From the NCBI RefSeq assembly GCF_000827555.1, contig NZ_CDOI01000195.1:62001-126000 (forward strand): a stretch of 64,000 nucleotides of DNA, written 5' to 3'. The notes beneath the pieces were generated by a model. That model saw only the letters and a list, made by a program, of their open reading frames with translations. It searched no databases and was not told the DNA's origin. Each line of letters starts with the position of its first letter. Positions within the stretch are counted from its first letter, which is position 1. Positions 8,197 through 17,556 of this stretch are shown here, piece by piece. The position numbers and the translations under genes were made by a program. The DNA comes from Capnocytophaga canis. Its GTDB lineage: Bacteria > Bacteroidota > Bacteroidia > Flavobacteriales > Flavobacteriaceae.

Positions 8197-9603
8197 TTAG
8201 CTTTCTCTCTTCTCTTTTTTAAAAAATTGTATGGTTTTTTCGATACTTTTTTTCAAGGATATCTTTTCTGTTTGTAACTCTAAATAGTCAATATATTCAT
8301 TCAAAACGGAGGATGTAAATGCTATTTTTTGATTTATCGACCACAATACTGCAACTAACAACTCAACAGCTAATATTTGTTCAATATTTTCGATTACCTG
8401 CAAACATTTAACTGCTGAACTGCCTCCCATTCCTTTAATATCAGTCATTTTTTCAGTAAAAATAGGGCTTTCAACACTCACAGGTGTAGACAACCGCTTA
8501 TTTTCAGCTAAAATACTCTCTGTTATACGTTGAAAAACAGATAAATCTAAGAAAAAATCCTCCTTTTCATCTTCTCTTGATGAAATAAGATGAAAAATTC
8601 GTCGTTCTGACATATTTCCCAAACTTGTCAATGCTATAGCAAGAAAATCTAAACCTAATGACAAGGGTAAAGTATGTGAATTTCCACTGGAAATCAGTTG
8701 GTTTTCTTTAGAAAAAACCAACAAATTATCCGTTACAGAATTAATTTCGGTTTTAATAACTTTTCGAACATGGGCTACCGTATCTTTGACAGCCCCATGC
8801 ACCTGTGGAATAGCACGAAAAGCCTCAGGAGCTGTATCAAACTCTGAACGTTCCACATTTATTTCATTGTTTTTCAGTAATTTGCGTAGCGATTCTGCTG
8901 TTTGAATTTGCCCTTTATGTGGACGAACGATTTGGACTTGTTCTGAGAAGAACAAGTCACTCACTCCGAAGACTTGTGAAGAAACCGAAGCTATAAAATC
9001 CGATAACTCACACAATTTAAGAGCTTTGATCATATTAAAAGCTCCATAAGCAGTTGTCAATTGTGTACCTCCTAACAAGATTTCGGCTTCTTTTTCTTTC
9101 AGATGCAACGGTTTCCACCCAAATTTTTCTTCCAGCTCACAGGAGGAAAAAATCTTTCCTTTAATGCGTACCTCACCCTCTCCAATAAGCGGTAAAGACA
9201 AGTGAGCCAATGAAATACGATCATCTGGTGTATCTTTTGAATAAACAACCGGCAATACATTGTAATTAAAAAAATTCAAAAATCGTTCAATAATTTCTAG
9301 ACGTATACCGCTGAATCCGTAGCAAAAAGACTGTATTTTTAAAAATAACATCAATTTTACCACCTCATCAGGAATGGCAGTACCTACACCACAGGCATAG
9401 GATTTCAATAAACGACACTGAAAATCAGCATTTTCGTTAGGAATATTTTGTTTTTGATGCTCAAGAGACCATCTACTCAAAAAATCTTGGCTTTTTTGGA
9501 TATTTATTTTTGCCTCCTCCGATAATTTGAGTTTTACATCCTCAATTAAGAGATTTTCAATATTTTCTAAAAATAATGTATCGTTAGATATATAGTGATT
9601 CAT
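8197..9603 (-). CDS. Histidine/aromatic ammonia-lyase-like protein lacking the MIO triad
   Basis: A 468-residue protein with the fold signature of histidine ammonia-lyases. It has KSYACGVGTAIPDEVVKLM, FCYGFSGIRLEIIERFL, SLAHLSLPLIGEGEV, IPQVHGAVKDTV and NLLVFSKENQLISSGNSH in the expected order. However, the Ala-Ser-Gly triad that cyclises into the MIO electrophile is replaced: aligning on the SLAHL segment puts Thr125-Pro126-Asp127 there. The N-terminal YGxxTGFG tyrosine loop is also missing. A normal lyase reaction is therefore unlikely. It is an intact frame and may be a non-catalytic or repurposed homologue. clpS lies 48 bases upstream on the same strand. Confidence 0.75.
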   Translation of the reverse strand: MNHYISNDTLFLENIENLLIEDVKLKLSEEAKINIQKSQDFLSRWSLEHQKQNIPNENADFQCRLLKSYACGVGTAIPDEVVKLMLFLKIQSFCYGFSGIRLEIIERFLNFFNYNVLPVVYSKDTPDDRISLAHLSLPLIGEGEVRIKGKIFSSCELEEKFGWKPLHLKEKEAEILLGGTQLTTAYGAFNMIKALKLCELSDFIASVSSQVFGVSDLFFSEQVQIVRPHKGQIQTAESLRKLLKNNEINVERSEFDTAPEAFRAIPQVHGAVKDTVAHVRKVIKTEINSVTDNLLVFSKENQLISSGNSHTLPLSLGLDFLAIALTSLGNMSERRIFHLISSREDEKEDFFLDLSVFQRITESILAENKRLSTPVSVESPIFTEKMTDIKGMGGSSAVKCLQVIENIEQILAVELLVAVLWSINQKIAFTSSVLNEYIDYLELQTEKISLKKSIEKTIQFFKKEKRES

Positions 9604-9651
9604 TTCAATTTTTCGTTTAATTCGATCAGTTTTTCGACAAGAATATAGAAA

Positions 9652-9942
9652 TCACTCAATTTCAGCACTTAAATCGGCATTTAAAAGTGCAGTACACATC
9701 GGTTCTAAGGTCTTGTAGGTTCCTGATTTTACATCACATTTTCCTTTGTAATGCACTATAATAGCACATTGTTCGGCTTGTTCATAGGTATGATCACAAA
9801 CTCGTACCAATGTATCAATCACATGATCAAAGGTGTTTACATCATCGTTGTATAAAACAAGATGATATTCCCTATCCAATAATTCCTCAACAAGTGTTTC
9901 GGTCTCGGTTTGGGTTTGCTCTTTATGATTGAAAATTAGCAT
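9652..9942 (-). CDS. clpS: ATP-dependent Clp protease adaptor ClpS
   Basis: An N-degron adaptor that binds proteins with bulky hydrophobic N-termini and hands them to a Clp ATPase. The 96-residue product carries the ClpS core: YHLVLYNDDVNTFDHVIDTL (substrate-binding pocket with the NDD motif), then EQAEQCAIIVHYKGKCDVKSG with the conserved HxxGK-like turn. The ATG at 9942 avoids overlap with prmA, which ends at 9953; an earlier ATG at 9969 would overlap it. It sits between prmA and the ammonia-lyase-like gene, all on the minus strand. No clpA or clpC is in the window. Confidence 0.92.
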   Translation of the reverse strand: MLIFNHKEQTQTETETLVEELLDREYHLVLYNDDVNTFDHVIDTLVRVCDHTYEQAEQCAIIVHYKGKCDVKSGTYKTLEPMCTALLNADLSAEIE

Positions 9943-9952
9943 ATTACAAAAA

Positions 9953-10786
9953 TTAATCTTTTTTGACACATTTTACTGCTACCCATTCATTACGTTCTAA
10001 ATTTTCAACAAATGAAAGACCATGTTTACTGCATTCCTCAAGGATTACTGGCATATCACTTTTGTAAAATCCACTGAGAAGCACCATTCCATTTTGCGAT
10101 AGAGTCGCTGCGTACAACGAGAGATCATTTAATAAAATATTTCGATTGATATTAGCTATTACCACATCAAAATGCTCGTTTTTTAATAAAGAAGCATCAC
10201 CTAACTTCACTTCAATACACTTACAATCATTTCGTTGTATATTCTCTATTGAATTTTCAACACACCAATCGTCAATATCTATTGCCGTAATTTTAGTCGC
10301 ACCTCGTTTTTCACTCATAATCGCCAAAACACTGGTACCACAACCCATATCAAGTACCGATTTTCTGCTAAAATCGGTCTGTAATAAAAACTGCAACATC
10401 ATATAAGTCGTTTCATGATGTCCTGTTCCAAAACTCATTTTGGGTTCGATAATAATGTCATATTTGGTGTCTGTTTTTGCATGAAAAGGAGCCCGAACCG
10501 TACACAAACCATCTACTGAAATCGGATCAAAATTCTTTTCCCACTCTTCATTCCAATTTACTTGCTCAATAGTTCGGAATGAATAAGTTATGAGAAATTC
10601 CTCCGATTTTAAAATATAAATCTCATCTAAAATATGTTCATTCCACAAACTTTCTTGAATATAGGCCAAAATCCCTCGTTCGGTATCAACAAAACTCTCA
10701 AAACCCCATTCTGCTAACTCAGCCACCAGAATCTCAGAAGCAACTCCCTGAGGTTCTATTTTGAAATCATATTCTATATAATTCAT
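9953..10786 (-). CDS. prmA: Ribosomal protein L11 methyltransferase
   Basis: A SAM-dependent methyltransferase that trimethylates ribosomal protein L11. The 277-residue protein has an N-terminal PrmA-specific domain (about 1-110), the FGTGHHETTYMM segment, and the SAM site VLDMGCGTSVLAIMSEKRGA near residues 145-165. AIDIDDWCVENSIENI and the ANINRNILL catalytic region follow. It is the upstream member of a minus-strand group with clpS and the ammonia-lyase-like gene. The length is normal for flavobacterial PrmA. Confidence 0.93.
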   Translation of the reverse strand: MNYIEYDFKIEPQGVASEILVAELAEWGFESFVDTERGILAYIQESLWNEHILDEIYILKSEEFLITYSFRTIEQVNWNEEWEKNFDPISVDGLCTVRAPFHAKTDTKYDIIIEPKMSFGTGHHETTYMMLQFLLQTDFSRKSVLDMGCGTSVLAIMSEKRGATKITAIDIDDWCVENSIENIQRNDCKCIEVKLGDASLLKNEHFDVVIANINRNILLNDLSLYAATLSQNGMVLLSGFYKSDMPVILEECSKHGLSFVENLERNEWVAVKCVKKD

Positions 10787-11244
10787 TTGTAATACTTCTT
10801 TACTATTTTATACAAGTTTATTTTGAAAATATGATTTGCAGAACATTCTAATATAACTATTTCATATTTAAAATAATACACACAAACCAAATTCGTCTTA
10901 AATTTTTAGAACTTATTTGATACTCGATTACCCATTTCACATAAACATTTTGGACAAAGACTCTAATTTTACAAAAAATAAACCCCTAAAAATCAGATTC
11001 TTGCTATTGCTTTTCCCAGAAAAAATATACCAAATCAACGTATAACTAATTAAGAGTAAGTTAAGTGACACATCAATCTACTAATAATCAGAAACATAAT
11101 TAATTTGGATTAATCACATTTTACAAACGACCTATGGAGTAACTCTTTCGAGTATTGAACATGAAGAAGACATAAACATTGTATTCCTAACTATTTCAAC
11201 AACGCTAATAGTTCAAAAAAATACAAGTGGGAACTCCTTCCTTA
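10787..11244. other. Intergenic region, nothing recognised
   Basis: A 458-base AT-rich stretch between prmA and lptB, both on the minus strand. No coding frame, RNA gene or strong hairpin was seen. It should hold the prmA promoter, but no clear TAnnTTTG box was found. Confidence 0.5.
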
Positions 11245-11982
11245 CTAAAATAACTTTTTTCTTCTCAATTCAAAATTTTGTCCTAGATAAACTTTTCTAA
11301 CCATTTGATCTTCTGCCAACTCTTCAGGAACTCCCGCTTTGAGAATTCCTCCCTCAAACATAAGATAAGTACGATCAGTAATCGCTAAAGTTTCCTGTAC
11401 GTTATGGTCGGTGATTAGGATACCAATATTTTTATTTTTAAGCTGTGCAACAATACGTTGAATATCTTCTACAGCCACGGGATCAACTCCTGCAAAAGGT
11501 TCATCCAATAGAATAAATTTTGGACTTGTTGCTAATGCTCGTGCAATTTCAGTACGACGTCGTTCACCTCCTGATAATAAATCACCTCGATTTTTGCGAA
11601 TATGTCCCAAACCAAACTCCTCAATCAATGAATCGGTTTTCATCTGTTGTTCTTTTTTCGATAACTTGGTCAATTGCAACACACTTTTGATATTGTCCTC
11701 AATGCTTAATTTACGAAAAACGGAGGCTTCTTGTGCCAAGTACCCAATACCTCGCTGAGCTCTTTTATACATCGGATAGTCAGTAATATTCTCTGTATCA
11801 AGATAAATAGTTCCTCCATTAGGTTTAATCAACCCCACAATCATATAGAAAGATGTTGTTTTACCCGCTCCATTAGGCCCTAAAAGCCCAACAATTTCTC
11901 CTTGATTTACCTCCAAAGAAACGCCTTTAACAACTTTTCTTCCTTTATAGATTTTGATAATATCATTGACTATTAATTTCAT
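11245..11982 (-). CDS. lptB: LPS export ABC transporter ATP-binding protein
   Basis: The cytoplasmic ATPase of the Lpt machine that drives lipopolysaccharide from the inner to the outer membrane with LptFG/LptC. The 245-residue protein has Walker A GLLGPNGAGKTTSFYMIVG, a Q-loop GYLAQEASVFRKLS, the signature LLSGGERRRTEIARAL, Walker B FILLDEPFAGVDPVAVEDIQ and the H-loop ITDHNVQETL. The AGVDP and NVQETL wording is specific to LptB. A longer in-frame start at 12057 would add an unrelated N-terminal stretch, so 11982 (MKLIVNDIIKIYKGRKVV) is chosen. Confidence 0.94.
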   Translation of the reverse strand: MKLIVNDIIKIYKGRKVVKGVSLEVNQGEIVGLLGPNGAGKTTSFYMIVGLIKPNGGTIYLDTENITDYPMYKRAQRGIGYLAQEASVFRKLSIEDNIKSVLQLTKLSKKEQQMKTDSLIEEFGLGHIRKNRGDLLSGGERRRTEIARALATSPKFILLDEPFAGVDPVAVEDIQRIVAQLKNKNIGILITDHNVQETLAITDRTYLMFEGGILKAGVPEELAEDQMVRKVYLGQNFELRRKKLF

Positions 11983-12199
11983 CGTATGTAAAAAATATGC
12001 AATAAATTTAATTTTTCGAGCAATATTAATGCTATTAGTTAGAACAATACACTCCAAATACTACCAAAGCTAACAAACCCCTCGTTTTGCATAACTGTAA
12101 CTACTTTGGTTTAACTTTAAATTCAGAATAAATATTGTTTATCCACACCAAAAGATAAATTTTCCTGCTTGAATTTTGGTATAAAAAATGGTTAGGATT

Positions 12200-12853
12200 T
12201 TAAAACTCAAATCGGTATGGCATTTCATCCAATTCAGCCTCCAAATCCACCCAATCATGCACTTCGCTCACTAAACTATATACCATTGCTTCGGTGAGTA
12301 TCTTACCTTCATAAATGTCCGTAATAGTCTGCTCGGAAGCATCTTCCTTGAAATAAGTTTCATCACCAAAGAAATCAAATGCCCATTGCTTATAGACGGC
12401 AGGATTAGTAGTGATTTGGTCAAATTTAGAAATAATTTCTTCAATTTCAAAATTTTCCTCAGCATTCCAGGTTTCTCCATCCAATGACCACAACACGAAC
12501 GGAATATCAGAATTCGAAAAATTTTTACGAAAATAAGGATGAAAAATCTTCGGTATTTTTTTTTCAAACAACTGACTGTTAGCATCTTTACTATCTTCCG
12601 AACTCGCTGACGGCACAATCAGACACGCCTTGTCAAGAAAATAGAACGACAGGGAGATTCCATCTTCATCCTCAAACCCTAAGCCCCATTGAGCCTCGGT
12701 GCCGTCATACTCCTCTTGCTTACTCTTGTAGAAGGTGTGGTAGGTTTCAAACTCATATCCACAAATAATCCAATCCATCACAGCTCTGCCACGACAAATC
12801 TGTTTTAACGTTTTCACGTTAGGTAATTGCTTTAGGTAGGTTTTACAATTCAT
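12200..12853 (-). CDS. Hypothetical acidic protein
   Basis: A 217-residue soluble protein, not recognised. It is rich in Asp, Glu and aromatic residues, has no signal peptide or membrane segment, and contains stretches such as DWIICGYEFETYHTFYKSKQ, QWGLGFEDEDGISLSFYF and EVHDWVDLEAELDEMPYRFEF. The acidic, tryptophan-rich character is like that of many cytoplasmic immunity-type or SUKH-like proteins, but no family signature was found and no toxin gene is adjacent. It sits 60 bases downstream of tatC on the same strand. The reading frame is long and intact, so it is probably real. Confidence 0.7.
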   Translation of the reverse strand: MNCKTYLKQLPNVKTLKQICRGRAVMDWIICGYEFETYHTFYKSKQEEYDGTEAQWGLGFEDEDGISLSFYFLDKACLIVPSASSEDSKDANSQLFEKKIPKIFHPYFRKNFSNSDIPFVLWSLDGETWNAEENFEIEEIISKFDQITTNPAVYKQWAFDFFGDETYFKEDASEQTITDIYEGKILTEAMVYSLVSEVHDWVDLEAELDEMPYRFEF

Positions 12854-12913
12854 TGAACCTTAAAAATATTAAATTATATTTTGAAAATATGATAATGTTT
12901 CATTTATAGGATT

Positions 12914-13735
12914 TTATTCCACTTTTGCCTTACGCTTTTGTTCCTTTTTCAAAACGTAGACTGAAATGAATATACTAATTTCATAAAGTAACATAATGGG
13001 GATAGCTACAATAATTTGACTCGCTACATCGGGAGGTGTGATGATTGCAGCTAAAATAAGTACCAAAACAAGTGCATGTCGACGATATTTCCTCATAAAA
13101 GTCGGGGTTATGAGTCCTAATTTGGTTAAAAAGTAAATGATAATAGGTAATTCAAATACTAAACCGCACGAAATTACGGATGATCGGACTACCGAAATGT
13201 AAGAATTTAGATCAATTTGGTTTGCAACTTCTTGACTAACAGTGTATGTTCCTAAAAAATTTATAGAAAGAGGTGCAATCATGTAATAACCAAACAACAC
13301 TCCCATAAAAAACAACAAGGACGCTATGAAAATAAAACCACTCGCTATTTTTCGCTCATTTTCATATAGCCCGGGACTTATAAATCTCCAAATTTCATAC
13401 AAAATATAAGGAAAACCAAGAATAACTCCTGCCCAAATAGATGTCCATAAATGCACTGAAAATTGTCCTGCCATTGTTCTATTTTGTATACTAAAAGGCA
13501 GTTTTTCCATGCAGAAATCACTCTCATAATTAAAAAATTGTCCCAATTTACAAAACATTTCGTAGGTAATAAAATCACCTTTTCGAGGTCCAAAAATAAT
13601 AGTATCGAAAATAAAATCTTTCAAGAAGAAGGCCACTACGGCAATGACCAAAACGGCTACAGTGGAGCGGATTAGGTGCCACCGTAGTTCCTCCAAATGG
13701 TCTAAAAAAGACATTTCATCTTTTTGCTGTGTCAT
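12914..13735 (-). CDS. tatC: Sec-independent (Tat) translocase subunit TatC
   Basis: The receptor and core subunit of the twin-arginine pathway that exports folded proteins. The 273-residue protein has the N-terminal signature DEMSFLDHLEELRWHLIRS, with the glutamate region that binds the twin-arginine signal, and six predicted membrane segments. ILYEIWRFISPGLYENERK and the late RRHALVLVLILAAIITPPD are typical of TatC. An ATG 114 bases upstream lies above the -7 box at 13788-13795, so 13735 is preferred. tatA is not adjacent. Confidence 0.95.
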   Translation of the reverse strand: MTQQKDEMSFLDHLEELRWHLIRSTVAVLVIAVVAFFLKDFIFDTIIFGPRKGDFITYEMFCKLGQFFNYESDFCMEKLPFSIQNRTMAGQFSVHLWTSIWAGVILGFPYILYEIWRFISPGLYENERKIASGFIFIASLLFFMGVLFGYYMIAPLSINFLGTYTVSQEVANQIDLNSYISVVRSSVISCGLVFELPIIIYFLTKLGLITPTFMRKYRRHALVLVLILAAIITPPDVASQIIVAIPIMLLYEISIFISVYVLKKEQKRKAKVE

Positions 13736-13787
13736 ATAGTTGTTTGAAAATAAAGAGTATAGCTCTCTCCGTTTGATAAATAATGTG

Positions 13788-13795
13788 CAAATATA
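13788..13795 (-). promoter_or_regulatory. -7 box of the tatC promoter
   Basis: TATATTTG on the minus strand, a perfect TAnnTTTG, lies 53 bases above the tatC start. No clear -33 box was seen. Confidence 0.5.
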
Positions 13796-13987
13796 CGTTT
13801 TGTTTTGAATTTTTGGAATTTTTAGAATAGTTTTTTGAAGCAGTACCACTAAAAAATTACTCTAAAAATCCTTTTATATAATTACATCAAGTAGAACTTT
13901 TTGTTTCCTGATGCCGTTTAAAATACTGACTAAATGCACTTATAGTTTATAAACCATAAGGATGGGATTCTTGCAGAGTCTGTCTAT

Positions 13988-16228
13988 TCATTCTGAACTC
14001 ATATTTTTCAAAAAATAACTTTTAAAAAGGCGTAATTCATCCCAAGTGTATCTTTCGTTCAAAAGGTCATAGATATATCCTAAACTCAAATCTTCTTCCT
14101 GTTCAAAAACAGTTGTCAGTTCGTTTAGAGCCTGTTCGGATAACAATTCTGAAATTTGCACCTTATCCATTTCCATTAACTTCATAAGATGTCGATAGAT
14201 AGTTGCTGTGGTAAACATGCGTTTTTCTGCAACTGCCTCAACAGAACGCATTTCTTCCCATAATTGATAGGTGATATCATAGGTCGATTCTTTTTCTTTG
14301 GTAGCAATTTTTATTGCTTGATGTGATTGCTCCTCCACAAAAAGTCGTTTTTCTTTCAGCTGTTCTTTTGCTTTTAATATTAAATTTTCACGAATCCTTA
14401 CCAACTGCGAAAGATTGATGGAAGAATTATTAAATGGCTGTTGATTTTTAGCCAATTGCATCATTTGTCTTGTTTTAAATAGGCTACGTATTACTTCCGA
14501 AGTTACACTCTCCAAATCAATAAGTTCCTCACGAAATTGTTTCACTTTTTTATGAGTTTCAATCTCTTTTTGCACTCGTAAGACTTCATACCAAAGAGTC
14601 TCTAATCGTGGAAAAAAATAGAGATATGCCTTTTCAAAACGCTCATAGAGGAAGTTAAAATCATAGTCAGTCTGTAAGATATCTTTCAACTGCTTGGTAA
14701 ATTTTTCGGTCAGTATAACCATTTCAACGACTTGATTCATCTGTTCTAATGCCCAATCTTTATAAAGATTCTTATTTCCCATATCTCCTACATAGCTACC
14801 TTTGTGTAAGTTCCAATTTCCTAACAAATTATCCCATTGAAAACATTGTAAAACGGCATTCTCTAAGTACGCTTTTTCACCACTGACACATGCTTGAGAA
14901 AGTTGTTCAGGACTAGCTTTATTTACTGCATACTGAACCACTTCTTCACTATTTTCGATACCATATTTACTAACTTGAGAAAGCAATACCATTCCCTCGA
15001 TGGAACGCAATCGAGAAAAAGCTACATACAATTGTCCTGGGGCAAACACATGGTCTAAATCTAAAATTGCCTTTTCGAAAGTAAGCCCCTGACTTTTATG
15101 TACAGTAATTGCCCAAGCTAGCCTCAATGGATACTGTGAGAACGTTCCAAGTCGCTCTTCTTCAATTTCTTTGGTTTGCTCATTAATCTGATAGCGGATA
15201 TTTTCCCATTCATGTTTTTCAACATTAATGGTTTTTCCTCCATCTAAAAGAACTTCAATCTCATCATCCGAAAGCCTCATCACTGTCCCCATTTTTCCAT
15301 TAAAAAACAATTTTTCAGGTGATAAGTCGTTTTTAATGAACATAACCCTCGCTCCTTCTTTTAAGTAAATATATTTATCTATAGGATACATATATTCAGG
15401 AAAATCACCCACGATCTCTGCCTCAAACACATATTCTTTAATATGTAACTCTCTCATTTCATGATTGTTAATAGCATCAGCTTTGGCATTGTGAGTCGTC
15501 AAAGTGATATATTCATTTCGTCTATCCGATCTAAAATTAGGATTTACATAACCTTGTAATAATTCCATATTACTGAAATTCAATTTATTATCTCGAAGAT
15601 TATTTAGTATGGAAATAAAATCATCATCCGACTGTCGATATATTTTATCCAACTCTACGTATAATAACGGATTTTCAGTAATAACTTTGGACTGAAAGAA
15701 AAATATCCCACTGTAGTATGTTTTCAAAACCTCCCATTCTTCGTTTTTGACTACGGGTGGTAGCTGCAATAAATCTCCAATAAACAAAACTTGTACCCCT
15801 CCAAAAGGACGTTTGTCTTTTCGAATATTTTGCAACATAAAATCCATAGCATCCAAAACATCGGCACGTAGCATACTCACCTCGTCAATAACCAATAGCT
15901 CCAAATGATGAAATAACTGTTGTTTATTTCTTCTCATTTTAAAGTGCTTACGCAATGTCATCCGATTTTCAAAACGCGAATTAGCATAAACCACAGGTGG
16001 ATTGGACAATGTTGGTAAAAATGACGCAAAAGGCAACTGAAACATAGAGTGAATGGTAACTCCACCTGCATTCAAAGCTGCTATGCCTGTGGGAGCAACC
16101 ACAATAGTATTTTTATGTGTAGTTTTAATGATTTTGTGCAGTAATGTAGTTTTTCCTGTTCCTGCTTTTCCTGTTAGAAATATATTTTGTGAGGTTTGAT
16201 TTATTAACGTGAGTATGAGTTCCTCCAT
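13988..16228 (-). CDS. PIF1-like superfamily 1B DNA helicase with C-terminal helical extension
   Basis: A 746-residue ATP-dependent 5'-3' helicase. The N-terminal core carries Walker A IFLTGKAGTGKTTLLHKI (about 16-33), motif Ia VVAPTGIAALNAGGVTIHS, Walker B ELLVIDEVSMLRADVLDAMD, and the GVQVLFIGDLLQLPPVV motif III region. The C-terminal helicase motif LAWAITVHKSQGLTFEKAIL with AFSRLRS is typical of the PIF1/RecD2 group. Residues after about 480 form a long helical region ending in a segment (EAVAEKRMFTTATIYRHLMK) that looks like the helix-turn-helix seen at the end of some bacterial PIF1 proteins. It is separated from neighbours by more than 200 bases on both sides. Confidence 0.88.
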   Translation of the reverse strand: MEELILTLINQTSQNIFLTGKAGTGKTTLLHKIIKTTHKNTIVVAPTGIAALNAGGVTIHSMFQLPFASFLPTLSNPPVVYANSRFENRMTLRKHFKMRRNKQQLFHHLELLVIDEVSMLRADVLDAMDFMLQNIRKDKRPFGGVQVLFIGDLLQLPPVVKNEEWEVLKTYYSGIFFFQSKVITENPLLYVELDKIYRQSDDDFISILNNLRDNKLNFSNMELLQGYVNPNFRSDRRNEYITLTTHNAKADAINNHEMRELHIKEYVFEAEIVGDFPEYMYPIDKYIYLKEGARVMFIKNDLSPEKLFFNGKMGTVMRLSDDEIEVLLDGGKTINVEKHEWENIRYQINEQTKEIEEERLGTFSQYPLRLAWAITVHKSQGLTFEKAILDLDHVFAPGQLYVAFSRLRSIEGMVLLSQVSKYGIENSEEVVQYAVNKASPEQLSQACVSGEKAYLENAVLQCFQWDNLLGNWNLHKGSYVGDMGNKNLYKDWALEQMNQVVEMVILTEKFTKQLKDILQTDYDFNFLYERFEKAYLYFFPRLETLWYEVLRVQKEIETHKKVKQFREELIDLESVTSEVIRSLFKTRQMMQLAKNQQPFNNSSINLSQLVRIRENLILKAKEQLKEKRLFVEEQSHQAIKIATKEKESTYDITYQLWEEMRSVEAVAEKRMFTTATIYRHLMKLMEMDKVQISELLSEQALNELTTVFEQEEDLSLGYIYDLLNERYTWDELRLFKSYFLKNMSSE

Positions 16229-16453
16229 AAGGCAACTATTTTGATTGGGGTAAAGGTAAAAAATCTTTAGAATTTAGGCAAATAAACTTTAACATTCAAT
16301 CCCCTTGAAATTCAATAGATTAAATGAATCAGTGAAGAGTAAACTTTTACCATAAAACAGTAACAAAATTTGAGAAAGAGTGATTATTTATGCATTCTTG
16401 TAGTAAATTATTAGTTTTGCCAACTCATACCAAACTATTTGACACATTCAATC

Positions 16454-16484
16454 AACAAAAAAAGAAGCCTTACTAAGCTTCTTT
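16454..16484 (-). terminator. Rho-independent terminator overlapping the end of the wzz-like gene
   Basis: On the minus strand AAAGAAGC (16484-16477) pairs with GCTTCTTT (16468-16461), followed by a T-run to 16454. The stop codon of the wzz-like gene (16475-16473) lies in the loop, so coding sequence and terminator overlap. Confidence 0.75.
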
Positions 16485-17555
16485 CTTTTGTTTAATCTGT
16501 TTGATAAAATCTTTTATAAAAACACCTCCTATACCAATCACTATACCTAAAAATGTCCAAATAGCAACTATCATCGGTCGTTTTGGTTTTGAACGCTCAT
16601 TAGGAACACTCACAGGTTCAATAATAGTGAAAATAGGTTGATCTTCTTTTACTTTTATCTTTTTGCTTTCTAATTGTTTAGCCAATTCAGAGTATACGCT
16701 GAAAGCTAAGTTATAATCTGTTTGTAATTGCTGTAAACGAGTTTGAGGTAACGAACTAAAAAGATTTCTATTTTTATCCTGAAACTGAGCCAAAGCAAAT
16801 TGTTTACTCTTGAAATCTTTCTCAGCTTCTTGATAGCGTTCGTTAATAAAATCTAATTCTTCAACTGCTTTTTGAGTCTTAAATTCAGTAATACTCTCTT
16901 GTAATAAATTCTGAGCACTTTGTAACATCTGAGCAGCTGCTAAGGCCTCCGACATTGAGTAAGATAGCATAATCGTACCCTCTTTTTCATTGATTGTAAT
17001 TGATAATTGACTATCAACGCTATTTAAAATTTCTCGCTCCTTTTGAGATAGTTGTAATACGGTCTTTTGTTCCTCAGAAGTGTTTTCTTCTTCTTTGCTT
17101 CCAAACAACAACCCAGGTAAACCTATAGTATATTTTTTCACATAATCCAATATACCGGGTTTTACATGATCCTCACAATAAGTTTTATAGGTAATCTTTT
17201 CTGAAATGTTTTCAAAATTCAAAGGTGTTTGTACTAATTTCTTTTTAAACGGAACACTTTGAACCACTTTTGGGTAAACTGTAATAGGAACCTCCTCTGA
17301 GGAAGCTCCGCCTAAGCTAATTCCAGCTATAGCCGCAAACCCACCTAATCCTCCTCCAATTGATTTACCATCAGTAGTTTGAGGAATCATCAGTGTAGTT
17401 GCGGTATATTCCTTTGACGAAAACAAAGCAACTAAGATTCCTATGATGAAAAATAAGATTGTAACTTTTAAGATATACTTACGAGCATCCCAAAGCTTTC
17501 GGATTAACTCCAATAAATCTATTTCATCTTCTTTTTTTTGTTTACTACTTTCCAT
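16473..17555 (-). CDS. Wzz-type polysaccharide chain-length determinant protein
   Basis: A 360-residue inner-membrane polysaccharide co-polymerase without a kinase domain. One transmembrane helix at about 32-51 (YILKVTILFFIIGILVALFS) and one at about 328-347 flank a periplasmic coiled-coil domain (about 205-300), with the proline-rich Wzz motif (PVSVPNERSKPKRPMIVAIW) just before the second helix. It presumably works with the SLBB export protein encoded just upstream; the two genes are 1 base apart. No glycosyltransferases, flippase or polymerase are nearby, so the polymer is unknown. Confidence 0.87.
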   Translation of the reverse strand: MESSKQKKEDEIDLLELIRKLWDARKYILKVTILFFIIGILVALFSSKEYTATTLMIPQTTDGKSIGGGLGGFAAIAGISLGGASSEEVPITVYPKVVQSVPFKKKLVQTPLNFENISEKITYKTYCEDHVKPGILDYVKKYTIGLPGLLFGSKEEENTSEEQKTVLQLSQKEREILNSVDSQLSITINEKEGTIMLSYSMSEALAAAQMLQSAQNLLQESITEFKTQKAVEELDFINERYQEAEKDFKSKQFALAQFQDKNRNLFSSLPQTRLQQLQTDYNLAFSVYSELAKQLESKKIKVKEDQPIFTIIEPVSVPNERSKPKRPMIVAIWTFLGIVIGIGGVFIKDFIKQIKQKKEA

Positions 17556-17556
17556 T

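Noticed and set aside
12271-12618. A 115-codon minus-strand frame inside the hypothetical gene at 12200-12853
   Set aside because: It overlaps the longer intact frame throughout and has no promoter or family signature.
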